This document shows positions 14,687-21,506 of a stretch of DNA of 21,506 nt, one piece after another (position 1 is the stretch's first letter; each line of letters opens with the position of its first letter). The notes under the pieces are model-generated. The model saw only the letters and a program-made list of their open reading frames with translations, had not been told where the DNA came from and ran no database searches. Location: positions 1 through 21,506 of the forward strand of contig DASZDK010000018.1 of the NCBI GenBank assembly GCA_035942035.1, in the 5' to 3' direction. The DNA comes from JAHWJR01 sp035942035 (lineage in GTDB: Bacteria > Actinomycetota > Acidimicrobiia > Acidimicrobiales > CADCSY01). The position numbers and the translations under genes were made by a program.

Positions 14687-15369
14687 AGACGGTGAGGGGT
14701 CAGAAGACGGTGAGGGATCAGGGGCCGCTGCGCCCCCGCTTCTACATGGTCGTGCGAGCCCTCATCGCCGGCTTCGCCCGCATCTATTGGCGCTTCGGCG
14801 TCGACGGCGCCGAGCACCTCCCACGCGAGGGAGCGTTCATCCTGGCTCCGGTCCACCGCTCCAACATCGACACCCCCCTCATGTCGACCCTCATCCACCG
14901 ACCGATGCGGTACCTCGGGAAGCTCGAGATGTGGAAGTACGGGTGGTCGGCATGGCTGTGGGACTCCCTCGGCGCCTTTCCGGTCCAGCGCGACACCGTC
15001 GACCGCGACGCCATGCGCAAGTGCGTCGAGGCCCTCCGGCGAGGCGAGCCGCTGGTCGTGTTCGCGGAGGGCACCCGCCGCAGCGGCCCCGTCGTCGGGG
15101 ACCTCTACGACGGTGCCGCCTCGCTCGCCATGCGCACCGGCGTACCCATCGTCCCGATCGGCATCGGCGGCTCGGAGCGGGCCATGCCCCGGGGCAAGCG
15201 ATTGCTGCGCCCCGTGCGAGTGCGGGCGGTGGTGGGCGCTCCGTTGCTGCCGGAGCCCACCGAGGAGGGCCGGAGCACCTCCCGGCGGGCGATCAAGGCC
15301 CTCACCGAGCGGCTGCACACCGAGCTGCAGGCGGCCTTCGACCAGGCGCGCGTCCGCGCCGGCGACTGA
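14683..15369 (+). CDS. plsC: 1-acyl-sn-glycerol-3-phosphate acyltransferase (PlsC family)
   Basis: A 228-residue membrane-associated acyltransferase that probably acylates lysophosphatidate to phosphatidate in phospholipid synthesis. The catalytic HX4D motif is HRSNID at 58-63, followed by a FAEGTRR block at 127-133 and PIVPIGIGGSE. The N-terminal 13 residues are unusual: KTVRGQKTVRDQ arises from an 18-base tandem duplication (14685-14720). The start ATG overlaps the cmk stop. Specificity cannot be read from sequence, so another glycerolipid acyltransferase role is possible. Confidence 0.88.
   Translation: MKTVRGQKTVRDQGPLRPRFYMVVRALIAGFARIYWRFGVDGAEHLPREGAFILAPVHRSNIDTPLMSTLIHRPMRYLGKLEMWKYGWSAWLWDSLGAFPVQRDTVDRDAMRKCVEALRRGEPLVVFAEGTRRSGPVVGDLYDGAASLAMRTGVPIVPIGIGGSERAMPRGKRLLRPVRVRAVVGAPLLPEPTEEGRSTSRRAIKALTERLHTELQAAFDQARVRAGD
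14685..14720 (+). repeat. 18-bp tandem duplication at the 5' end of plsC
   Basis: Two adjacent 18-base copies (14685-14702 and 14703-14720) differ at a single base (ggggt versus gggat). They encode KTVRGQ and KTVRDQ right after the start codon, in frame, before the enzyme domain. Confidence 0.85.
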
Positions 15370-15380
15370 GGGCCCGGGGG

Positions 15381-16412
15381 TCAGGCTCGGAGCGCGGCCA
15401 GGACCTCGCTGGCCGCCACGTCGCGATCCGCAGCGGCGGGGGGCGTGCGGGGCGCGCCCAGCGCCAACGAGGCCACCACGTCGATGGCGGTCAGGAGCTC
15501 CCGGAGCTCCCGGGGTGGGGGAAAGTACTCGTCCTCGGTCGTGGCCGCGACCTCCTCGACGCCCTGGCGGGGACCGAGGCGCTCGATCACCGAGCGCACC
15601 AGCTCCTCCGGGGCGGAGGCGCCGGCGGTGACCCCGACGGTGCCGGAGAGGTCCTCGGGCAGCTCGTCGGGACCGTTCACCCGGTGCACCCGGCGGGCGC
15701 CGGCCGCCCTAGCCATCTTCTCCAGGGCCACCGTGTTGGAGGAGTTGGCCGACCCGATCACCACCACGGCGTCGCAGTGCTCGGCGATCTGCACCAAGGC
15801 CGACTGGCGATTGGTGGTGGCGAAGCACAAGTCGCTGCGCCCGGGCATCCACAGGTCGGGGAAGCGCTGGCGACTGGCCTGGAGCACGCCGGCCCAGTCC
15901 TGGTGGCTGAGTGTGGTCTGGGCGAGGAGGGCGACGGGCTGACCGGTGTCGGGGAGCTGGACGACGTCGTCCTCGGACTCGACCAGGTGGATGGACTCCG
16001 GGGCCACCGCCATGGTGCCCACGGCCTCGTCGTGGCCCTCGTGGCCCACATAGACGATGGAGTAGCCCTTGCCCGCCCGCACCTTCACCTCGTGGTGGAC
16101 CTTGGTCACCAGAGGGCACACGGCGTCGACCACGTAGCCGCCGTGGCGGGTGGCGGCTTCGACCACCTCGGGCGCCGACCCGTGCGCCGACAGCATGAGC
16201 GGCGCACCGGGAGGCACCTCTGAGACGTCGTCCACGAAGACCACGCCCAGCGCCCGGAAGCGGTCGACCACCAGCCGGTTGTGGACGATCTCGTGGTAGC
16301 AGTACACGGGCGGCTCGAAGGCCCGGACCATCCACGACAGCGCCTTGATCGCCATCTCCACGCCCGCGCAGAAGCCCCGGGGCGCGGCGAGCAGGACCTT
16401 GTTGACGTCCAC
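15381..16412 (-). CDS. ispH: 4-hydroxy-3-methylbut-2-enyl diphosphate reductase
   Basis: A 343-residue iron-sulfur enzyme that makes IPP and DMAPP from HMBPP in the last MEP-pathway step. The three cluster cysteines are Cys15 (APRGFCAGV), Cys99 (VDAVCPLV) and Cys196 (DLCFATTNRQ). Conserved histidines appear in EIVHNR and SAHGSAPEV, plus the AQTTLS segment. GTG 16410-16412 is preferred since it directly precedes VDVNKVLLAAPRGF and follows a TACCGT box by seven bases; in-frame GTG codons at 16421 and 16445 give longer forms. It is convergent with plsC (11-base gap) and divergent from the DUF512 gene. The C-terminal 40 residues are A/P-rich and poorly conserved. Confidence 0.95.
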   Translation of the reverse strand: MDVNKVLLAAPRGFCAGVEMAIKALSWMVRAFEPPVYCYHEIVHNRLVVDRFRALGVVFVDDVSEVPPGAPLMLSAHGSAPEVVEAATRHGGYVVDAVCPLVTKVHHEVKVRAGKGYSIVYVGHEGHDEAVGTMAVAPESIHLVESEDDVVQLPDTGQPVALLAQTTLSHQDWAGVLQASRQRFPDLWMPGRSDLCFATTNRQSALVQIAEHCDAVVVIGSANSSNTVALEKMARAAGARRVHRVNGPDELPEDLSGTVGVTAGASAPEELVRSVIERLGPRQGVEEVAATTEDEYFPPPRELRELLTAIDVVASLALGAPRTPPAAADRDVAASEVLAALRA

Positions 16413-16419
16413 GGGGCCC

Positions 16420-16425
16420 ACGGTA
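16420..16425 (-). promoter_or_regulatory. -10 box TACCGT of ispH
   Basis: On the minus strand TACCGT stands seven bases before the GTG at 16412. It argues for this start over the upstream GTG codons at 16421 and 16445, which would overlap or precede the promoter box. Confidence 0.45.
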
Positions 16426-16449
16426 TCGGGGCTCTGGTCGCCCACCCCG

Positions 16450-16455
16450 TATCCT
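16450..16455 (+). promoter_or_regulatory. -10 box TATCCT of the DUF512-der operon
   Basis: TATCCT ends seven bases before ATG 16463 in the 50-base gap shared with the divergent ispH promoter. The two -10 boxes are about 25 bases apart on opposite strands. Confidence 0.5.
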
Positions 16456-16462
16456 CGGCGGC

Positions 16463-17890
16463 ATGGCCCTTCCCCGGGTGGTCGCCGTCGCGCCCGCCTC
16501 TCCTGCCGAACGCGCCGGCCTCCGGCCCGGTGACGAGATCGTCACCCTGGCCGGGCGCGTCCCGCGTGACGTCATCGAGTGGCAGATGCTGGCCGACGAG
16601 GCCGATCTCGAGCTGGAGGTCCGCCGGGGGGGGCTCGACCGCAGCGTCGAGGTGGCCAAGGCCGCCGGCGAGCCGCTGGGCGCCGAGGTGCACTCGGCAC
16701 TGTTCGACCAGGTCCGGACCTGCGACAACCATTGCGAGTTCTGCTTCATCCACCAGCTGCCGCCGGGGCTGCGCAAGAGCCTGTACCTCAAGGACGACGA
16801 CTACCGGCTGAGCTTTCTCTACGGCAACTTCACCACCTTGACCCGCTTCACCGAGGCCGATCTCGAGCGGGTGGTCACCGAGGGCCTGAGCCCGCTCAAC
16901 GTCAGCATCCACGCCACCGATCCCGCGGTGCGGGCCCGCATGCTGCGCAACCGCCGGGGGGCGACCAGCCTGCGGTGGTTGCGGGCCCTGCTCGACCACG
17001 GCATCGAGGTCCACGGCCAGGTGGTGGTGTGCCCGGGGGTCAACGACGGCGCCGTCCTCGACGACACTCTCACCGGCGTGCTCGACGAGTACCCGGAGCT
17101 GGCATCGCTGTGCGTGGTGCCGCTGGGGTTGAGCCGCTGGTCGGACGAGGCCAGCCTGCGCCCCCACACCCCCGGGGAGGCGGCGGCCGTGGTCGATCTG
17201 GTGGAGGAGTGGCAGGACCTCTTCCTGCGCTTCGTGGGCCGGCGGCTGGCCTTCGCCGCCGACGAGTACTACCTCGTCGCCCGCCGCCCGTTCCCCCCGG
17301 CCGAGGCCTACGAAGGCTTCGCCATGCACGAGGACGGCATCGGCATGGCTCGCACCTTCGAGGCCGAACTGCTGGGCCACGCCGAGACCCCGACCGGGCC
17401 CGAGGCCGGCTTCTTCGCCTGGGTCGACGGAGCTCCGGCCGAGGGCTACCGGGCGCCGCGCGGGCTCCAGGTTGAGCCCGTGCCGGCACCCGGACCGGTG
17501 CCGGTGCGACTGCGGCCGCGAAACCGGCCGGACATCCCCGTGGGCATCCTGACCGGCACCTACGGCGCCCAGGTCCTCGGGCCGCTGCTGCAGGGGTTCG
17601 ATCGGCCGGAGGTGCGGGTGATCCCGGTCGAGAACCGCTTCTTCGGCGGCAACATCGGGGTGACGGGGTTGCTGGTGGGTGACGACCTGGCCCGAGTGCT
17701 CGCCGACGAGCCCGAGGGGCACCGCTACCTGCTGCCCGACGTCTGCCTGTCGCAGGGCCGGTTCCTCGACGGCACCGCTCCCGCCGACCTGCCCCGCCCC
17801 GTGGAGATCGTGCCCACCGACGGCATCGCCCTGCGCCGAGCCCTGTCGCTCGACCGGCACACGGTGGGCGCCGGCGTGGTGGCGTCGTGA
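16463..17890 (+). CDS. DUF512 protein with PDZ and radical-SAM domains
   Basis: A 475-residue protein. Residues 1-65 form a PDZ-like domain (VVAVAPASPAERAGLRPGDEIVTLAG). A radical-SAM-type cluster motif C87-x3-C91-x2-C94 (CDNHCEFCFIHQLPPGLRKS) follows, then the conserved YLKDDDYRLSFLYGNFTTLT and the DUF512 domain in the C-terminal half (GTYGAQVL, FFGGNIGVTGLL). The family is described as a putative radical-SAM protein (TIGR03279) with no established reaction. It overlaps der by four bases, a linkage frequent in Gram-positive genomes that hints at a role near ribosome assembly; this is inference. Confidence 0.9.
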   Translation: MALPRVVAVAPASPAERAGLRPGDEIVTLAGRVPRDVIEWQMLADEADLELEVRRGGLDRSVEVAKAAGEPLGAEVHSALFDQVRTCDNHCEFCFIHQLPPGLRKSLYLKDDDYRLSFLYGNFTTLTRFTEADLERVVTEGLSPLNVSIHATDPAVRARMLRNRRGATSLRWLRALLDHGIEVHGQVVVCPGVNDGAVLDDTLTGVLDEYPELASLCVVPLGLSRWSDEASLRPHTPGEAAAVVDLVEEWQDLFLRFVGRRLAFAADEYYLVARRPFPPAEAYEGFAMHEDGIGMARTFEAELLGHAETPTGPEAGFFAWVDGAPAEGYRAPRGLQVEPVPAPGPVPVRLRPRNRPDIPVGILTGTYGAQVLGPLLQGFDRPEVRVIPVENRFFGGNIGVTGLLVGDDLARVLADEPEGHRYLLPDVCLSQGRFLDGTAPADLPRPVEIVPTDGIALRRALSLDRHTVGAGVVAS

Positions 17891-19218
17891 CCGGCGACGC
17901 CACGGAGCCGGAGCGGCTGCCCACCGTGGCCATCGTGGGCCGCCCCAACGTCGGGAAGTCGACGTTGCTGAACCGCATCGTCGGCCGCCGGGAGGCGATC
18001 GTCGAGGAGCAACCGGGCGTCACCCGCGACCGCAAGGCGGTGGAGGCGGAGTGGATCGGCCGGCGCTTCGTGGTGGTCGACACCGGCGGTTGGTCGGCCA
18101 CCGGTGACGCCCTCGACGCCTCGGTCAGCCGCCAGGCCGAGCGGGCGTGGGCCCAGGCCGACGTCGTGCTGTTCGTGGTCGACGTCACCGTCGGGCTCAC
18201 CCCGGAGGACCAGAAGGTGGCGTCGCTGCTACGTGGCAGTCCGGTACCGGTGCTCGTCGTTGCCAACAAGGTCGACGGGGAGACCCGCGAGCCCGACATC
18301 TGGGAGTTCGTCAAGCTCGGACTCGGGGACCCGTGGCCGGTCAGCGCCCTGCACGGGCGGTCCACCGGCGACATGCTCGACGAGGCCGTCCGCCTCCTGC
18401 CCCCGCTCCAGGCTCCCGGCCACGACGACCAACGGCCTGGCACGCCGGTCGAGGCCAAGGTGCCGGCCGTGGCCATCGTGGGCCGGCCCAACGTGGGCAA
18501 GTCCACACTGTTCAACCGCGTGATCGGCGACGAGCGCTCGGTGGTCCACGACCTTCCAGGAACCACCCGCGACAGCATCGACACCGAGGTGGAGACCGAC
18601 GAGGGGGTCATCCGCTTCGTCGACACGGCCGGCATGCGCCGCCGGTCCCGCATCGACACCGGCCCCGAGTACTACTCCATGGTGCGGGCCCTGCGCAGCG
18701 TCGACGCCGCCGACCTGGCCGTGCTCGTCATCGACGCCTCCGAGGGCGTCACCCACCAGGACCAGCGCCTGGCCGAGCGCATTGACGCCGCCGGGTGCCC
18801 AACCGTGATCCTGCTCAACAAATGGGAGCTCTTGGACGCCGAGCAGCGAGCTGACGTGACCGCCCAGGTCGCCGACCGGCTCCATTTCATGGCCACCTCC
18901 CCGGTCATCAAGGGCAGCGCCCTGACCGGCAAGAGCATCCAGAAGCTCCTCCCCGCCCTCGCCGAGGCCGGTGACGCCTACCGCCGGCGGGTCCCCACCC
19001 GAGAGCTCAACCAGGTCCTGCAGGCAGCACAGGTCGCCCACCCCTCGCCGGTCGGCAGGGTCCTCTACGCCACCCAGGGAGCCACCGAACCTCCCACCTT
19101 CACCCTCTTCGCCAACCGGCGACTGCCGCCCACCTACCTGCGCTACCTGGAGCGCCGGCTGCGGGAGCACTTCGGCCTGGGAAACACGCCGGTGAAGCTC
19201 CGGGTCCGCCAGCGCTGA
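17887..19218 (+). CDS. der: Ribosome biogenesis GTPase Der (EngA)
   Basis: A 443-residue GTPase with two tandem G domains, essential for 50S subunit maturation. First domain: GRPNVGKST at 18-26, DTGGW at 65-69, NKVD at 127-130. Second domain: GRPNVGKST at 199-207, DTAGM at 246-250 and NKWE later. A KH-like domain fills about 365-443 (TLFANRRLPPTYLRYLERRLRE). Typical length. The GTG at 17887 overlaps the DUF512 stop (GTGA), so expression is coupled to that gene. Confidence 0.97.
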   Translation: MTGDATEPERLPTVAIVGRPNVGKSTLLNRIVGRREAIVEEQPGVTRDRKAVEAEWIGRRFVVVDTGGWSATGDALDASVSRQAERAWAQADVVLFVVDVTVGLTPEDQKVASLLRGSPVPVLVVANKVDGETREPDIWEFVKLGLGDPWPVSALHGRSTGDMLDEAVRLLPPLQAPGHDDQRPGTPVEAKVPAVAIVGRPNVGKSTLFNRVIGDERSVVHDLPGTTRDSIDTEVETDEGVIRFVDTAGMRRRSRIDTGPEYYSMVRALRSVDAADLAVLVIDASEGVTHQDQRLAERIDAAGCPTVILLNKWELLDAEQRADVTAQVADRLHFMATSPVIKGSALTGKSIQKLLPALAEAGDAYRRRVPTRELNQVLQAAQVAHPSPVGRVLYATQGATEPPTFTLFANRRLPPTYLRYLERRLREHFGLGNTPVKLRVRQR

Positions 19219-19260
19219 CTGGGCGGATGGGAGTTCCGGACCGCACCGAGACCCGGCCGG

Positions 19261-19268
19261 TATACGCT
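19261..19268 (+). promoter_or_regulatory. Probable -10 region TATACGCT of the phosphatase gene
   Basis: TATACGCT sits 11 bases before ATG 19280, in the 61-base gap after der. Spacing is a little longer than at other genes here, so a very short leader of a few bases is likely; no Shine-Dalgarno sequence is present. Confidence 0.4.
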
Positions 19269-19279
19269 CGTCCGCAGTC

Positions 19280-20362
19280 ATGATCGAGCGCCCGATCCTC
19301 GGGATCGTCGCCGTCGCTGCCGTCCTGGCTGCCTCCGTCTGGGGGCGCTCGGCCCGGCGCCTACTGCGGGTGTCGCGCCGCATCGACCACAGTTCGGGGA
19401 GCCACTCCGAGGCAGCGCAGCTGGCCAAGGCCTCCCTGCTCAAGGACACCCACGCCACCGTGGTCTACGCCGCCGTGGCCCTGGTGACGGCGGTGGCCGC
19501 CATCTCCAGCTCAGCCTGGGCCGATGCCGTCAGCGTGATCCTGCTGGTCCCGGTGGTCGTCTCACTGCGCTACGCCCAGCAGCTCGCCAACCACGCCCGG
19601 CTCACCGAGAGCCGCAGCCAGCTCGAGCAGCGGGCTCAGGAGGTGCTGGTCCAAGAGGCGCTCGCCCCAAAGCGCTGGGCAGCCCGGCTGGCACCCGAGG
19701 AGGTGCCCGAGTTCGCCGGCTTCGAGCTCGGCACGGTCTACCAGGCGGGTACCGGGATGATGGCCGGGGACTTCTACGACGTGTTCCGGGCCGCACCCAA
19801 CCGGGTGGCGGCGGTGATCGGCGACGTCGCCGGGCACGGCATCGAGCCCTCGATCAGCGCGTTCCAGGCAAAGCACCTGCTCCGGGTCTTCCTCCGCCAG
19901 TACCGCGACCCGGCTCAGGCGCTCGAGGAGCTCAACACCCAGATCTCCGGCATGGACCGCGGCGAGGAGTTCATCTCCATGTGCGTGGTGGTGTTCGACA
20001 CCGAGGCCGGCACGCTGCGCTACGCCTCTGCCGGCCACCCCTCCAGCTTCTTCTGCGGAGACGACGAGGTCCGTTCGCTCAAGGCCACAGGCCCGCTGAT
20101 CTCGCTGGAGCGCAACTCGGCCTACACCAGCCGGGAGATCCCCCTCGAAGGTGGCGACCTGGTGGTGATGTACACCGACGGCTTGGCCGAGGCCCGCAAC
20201 GGCGAGCAGCTGTTCGGCGAGGAGCGCATCGCCGCCCTCATCCGGCGGGACCCGTCGGTCGACCCCGACGTGCTCTGCAAGGCCCTGGTCGAGGCGGCTG
20301 CCGACTTCGCCACCTCGCCGGTGACCGACGACATCGCCATCCTCGCCATCCGCCGCATCTGA
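19280..20362 (+). CDS. Membrane-tethered SpoIIE/RsbU-type PP2C phosphatase
   Basis: A 360-residue protein. Hydrophobic helices lie at about 5-20, 60-78 and 82-98, then a coiled-coil linker (ARLTESRSQLEQRAQEVLVQ) and a PP2C-like phosphatase domain at about 148-360. Metal-binding aspartates are visible in GDFYDVF (Asp164), GDVAGHG (Asp182), MYTDGLAE and TDDIAIL. This family (RsbU, SpoIIE) dephosphorylates anti-sigma-antagonist proteins in partner-switching cascades. The usual GGD is AGD here (MMAGDFYD). No anti-sigma or antagonist gene is adjacent, so partners must lie elsewhere. A link to the Asp23 operon is only speculation. Confidence 0.88.
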   Translation: MIERPILGIVAVAAVLAASVWGRSARRLLRVSRRIDHSSGSHSEAAQLAKASLLKDTHATVVYAAVALVTAVAAISSSAWADAVSVILLVPVVVSLRYAQQLANHARLTESRSQLEQRAQEVLVQEALAPKRWAARLAPEEVPEFAGFELGTVYQAGTGMMAGDFYDVFRAAPNRVAAVIGDVAGHGIEPSISAFQAKHLLRVFLRQYRDPAQALEELNTQISGMDRGEEFISMCVVVFDTEAGTLRYASAGHPSSFFCGDDEVRSLKATGPLISLERNSAYTSREIPLEGGDLVVMYTDGLAEARNGEQLFGEERIAALIRRDPSVDPDVLCKALVEAAADFATSPVTDDIAILAIRRI

Positions 20363-20406
20363 CCACCGGGTCGCCTCACGACGGCCCGCCGGCCAGATCC
20401 GAGTCG

Positions 20407-20412
20407 TAGCCT
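20407..20412 (+). promoter_or_regulatory. -10 box TAGCCT of the zinc-ribbon gene
   Basis: TAGCCT is followed after six bases by GTG 20419, identical in sequence and spacing to the scpA promoter box. Confidence 0.5.
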
Positions 20413-20418
20413 GGCCAG

Positions 20419-20631
20419 GTGCCCTGGTGTGACGGCTGCAGCCGGTTCTGGACGGTCGACGCCGTAGCCGCCGACCGGGCCTGCCCGAGCTGTGGTGACG
20501 AGCTGCCCGAGCCGGGCGTGGGCGAGGACCTCACCACGCCGTGGCACTTCAAGCTGCTCGTCGTGGCCGTGATCGTCTATCTCGGCTGGCGGGCCGTACA
20601 GGGCGTCCAGTGGCTCGTGGCCAACCTCTAG
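20419..20631 (+). CDS. Small zinc-ribbon membrane protein
   Basis: A 70-residue protein with an N-terminal zinc ribbon (WCDGC at 3-7 and CPSCG at 22-26, a C-x2-C...C-x2-C pair), a short acidic linker, and one membrane helix at about 46-63 (LLVVAVIVYLGWRAVQGVQWL). The ribbon would face the cytoplasm if the positive-inside rule holds weakly here. I do not recognise a named family; function unknown. It lies between the phosphatase gene and tRNA-Pro. Confidence 0.7.
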   Translation: MPWCDGCSRFWTVDAVAADRACPSCGDELPEPGVGEDLTTPWHFKLLVVAVIVYLGWRAVQGVQWLVANL

Positions 20632-20660
20632 GAGGAGCCCAGATCGGGAGCCGGGGACGC

Positions 20661-20666
20661 TAGGGT
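20661..20666 (+). promoter_or_regulatory. -10 box TAGGGT of tRNA-Pro
   Basis: TAGGGT lies eight bases before the mature 5' end of the tRNA, so the primary transcript would have almost no leader. Confidence 0.45.
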
Positions 20667-20674
20667 GACGCCCA

Positions 20675-20749
20675 CGGGCTGTGGCGCAGCTTGGTTAGCG
20701 CGCTTGACTGGGGGTCAAGAGGTCGGGAGTTCAAATCTCCCCAGCCCGA
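20675..20749 (+). tRNA. tRNA-Pro (anticodon GGG)
   Basis: A 75-base cloverleaf: acceptor CGGGCTG/CAGCCCG, D arm GCGC/GCGC with an AGCTTGGTTA loop, anticodon stem CTTGA/TCAAG with loop CTGGGGG (anticodon GGG at positions 34-36), T arm GGGAG-TTCAAAT-CTCCC and discriminator A. All stems pair fully. CCA is not encoded. It reads CCC and CCU proline codons. The T-loop TTCAAAT matches the consensus. Confidence 0.96.
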
Positions 20750-20762
20750 CTGCGAAAGCGCT

Positions 20763-20794
20763 GGTGGGTGGCGGTCTTTACACCGCCACCCACC
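20763..20794 (+). terminator. Strong 13-bp perfect hairpin after tRNA-Pro
   Basis: GGTGGGTGGCGGT (20763-20775) and ACCGCCACCCACC (20782-20794) form a perfect stem with the loop CTTTAC. It starts 13 bases after the tRNA. The downstream bases CGTCTCT hold only a weak pyrimidine run. Likely the tRNA terminator; its perfect symmetry would also suit a recombination or protein-binding site. Confidence 0.65.
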
Positions 20795-20808
20795 CGTCTC
20801 TGGCCTCA

Positions 20809-20831
20809 GGGGGACCTACCGGGGGACCTAC
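20809..20831 (+). repeat. Tandem 11-bp repeat between tRNA-Pro and the first accessory ORF
   Basis: GGGGGACCTAC occurs at 20809-20819 and 20821-20831 with a 12-base period, 30 bases ahead of a GTG start. Possible binding site for a regulator or recombinase; function unknown. Confidence 0.6.
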
Positions 20832-20860
20832 TCCCGGGAGGCAACCCGACTGGAGGCCAA

Positions 20861-21214
20861 GTGACCGAACACCCGACACCCAGTATCCCACCCATCGACC
20901 CGGCGTACATCGAGGAGGTGAAGCAGCTCGTCGGCGAGAGCACCGACGCCGTCTGCCTCGTCGCCGGCCTCGCCCGCAGAGTCGGCATTGCCATGGAGCA
21001 GATGGACATCCTGAGGCACGCGGCCGGCGGCACCGACGTGGCCGAGGAGGAGCTCCGAGCCATCACGGGCTACGGCGAACTCCTGGACATCTGGTACGCC
21101 ATCGCCGGCCACGCCACCGCCGCTGCCGACCACCGGGCCTACATGTCGCAGCCGGACTGGTACGAGCAGCTCATCGAGCGCCGGCACGCCCGCTACGCGG
21201 CGGAGGTGGCGTGA
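20861..21214 (+). CDS. Hypothetical protein, possible mobile-element gene
   Basis: A 117-residue, mainly helical acidic protein beginning TEHPTPSIPPIDPAYIEEV, with the later segments VCLVAGLARRVGIAMEQMD and LLDIWYAIAGHATAAADHRAYMSQPDWYEQL. No family is recognised. GTG 20861 is chosen over the upstream frame because GGAGG stands seven bases before it, a classical ribosome-binding site unlike the leaderless core genes. The stop overlaps the next ORF as TGATG. Position directly after a tRNA gene suggests, without proof, an integrated element. Confidence 0.6.
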   Translation: MTEHPTPSIPPIDPAYIEEVKQLVGESTDAVCLVAGLARRVGIAMEQMDILRHAAGGTDVAEEELRAITGYGELLDIWYAIAGHATAAADHRAYMSQPDWYEQLIERRHARYAAEVA

Positions 21215-21506
21215 TGGCCACCGCGCCGGCATGGCTCAACCTCGACGCCATCCTCGACCCGAGCGTCATCGCCGACCTAGCGGCCATCAGGGCCGAGGCG
21301 GAGGCCCTCGAGCCCACCGTGCGCGAGTTCGCCATCCGCGCCTTCCGCGTCACCCAGTCATACGACGCCGCCCTGACGGACTTGCACCTGCCCGACGAGG
21401 TGTGGGAGATAGCCAACCAGGTCTCCGGCGGCAAGGAGACCCTCCTCACCATCCAGCGGGTGATGGCCCACCTCGTCGTCGCCTCGCTCGAGAAGCCCGA
21501 CGACTA
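21214..21506 (+). CDS. Hypothetical protein, truncated by the window edge
   Basis: At least 97 residues, beginning MATAPAWLNLDAILDPSVIA and continuing with mostly helical, charged sequence (EVWEIANQVSGGKETLLTIQRVMAHLV) to the edge with no stop. GGAGG at 21202-21206 precedes the ATG, which overlaps the stop of the previous ORF (TGATG). No family recognised. It shares ribosome-binding style and coupling with its neighbour, so the two probably form one unit. Confidence 0.55.
   Translation, partial: MATAPAWLNLDAILDPSVIADLAAIRAEAEALEPTVREFAIRAFRVTQSYDAALTDLHLPDEVWEIANQVSGGKETLLTIQRVMAHLVVASLEKPDD

Noticed and set aside
16106..17860. 584-codon minus-strand open frame opposite ispH and DUF512
   Set aside because: Antisense shadow of a strongly supported coding region, with no recognisable domain.
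1..21506. CRISPR arrays, insertion sequences, rRNA genes
   Set aside because: No regularly spaced repeats, transposase motifs or rRNA segments were found.

Overview
The window is chromosomal DNA of a high-GC Gram-positive bacterium, most likely an actinomycetote and quite possibly of the class Acidimicrobiia. This rests on uniformly GC-rich codon use, many GTG starts, a core gene order close to actinobacterial pyrG-nudix-ald-xerD-scpA-scpB-rluB-cmk-der regions, and Asp23 proteins of the actinobacterial type. The lineage is inferred from gene content and order only; no marker gene was compared. About 95% of the window is coding and no stretch above 300 bases lacks a gene.

Left edge (1-2706): the last codons of a probable ADP-ribose NUDIX hydrolase end in a hairpin. 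A minus-strand operon of six genes converges on it. In transcription order it holds a stand-alone J-domain protein, a DUF2273-like small membrane protein that is easily missed, two Asp23/Gls24 proteins, a DUF6286-like membrane protein and an AmaP-like membrane anchor. This cell-envelope stress module, with a J-domain gene built in, is the most unusual gene set here.

Region 2707-4837: a divergently transcribed amidase-signature gene is broken by three single-base losses and looks like a pseudogene. An uncharacterised 157-residue membrane-associated protein follows.

Core region (4922-19218): alanine dehydrogenase and XerD recombinase (overlapping), a DksA/TraR zinc-finger protein, an M50 site-2-type protease converging on trpS (minus strand), scpA-scpB-rluB, then aroH-tyrA-aroA-cmk-plsC. 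After these come ispH (minus strand) and a divergent PDZ/radical-SAM DUF512 gene coupled to der. Functions covered are chromosome segregation and dimer resolution (scpAB, xerD), ribosome biogenesis (rluB, der), prephenate/tyrosine and shikimate steps (aroH, tyrA, aroA), and nucleotide, phospholipid and isoprenoid supply.

Right region (19280-21506): a membrane-tethered SpoIIE/RsbU-type PP2C phosphatase, a tiny zinc-ribbon membrane protein, tRNA-Pro(GGG), a strong hairpin, and two unrecognised small ORFs with strong Shine-Dalgarno sites that run to the edge. The last part may be the beginning of an element integrated at the tRNA gene.

A recurring signal ties the core genes together. A TAnnnT box lies exactly 6-8 bases before the start codon of at least nine genes, and 8 bases before the tRNA. 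Together with eight 4-base start/stop overlaps, this suggests that operon-leading core genes are mostly leaderless and that downstream genes are translationally coupled. The Asp23 operon, the amidase and the ORFs after the tRNA instead tend to carry Shine-Dalgarno-like sequences.
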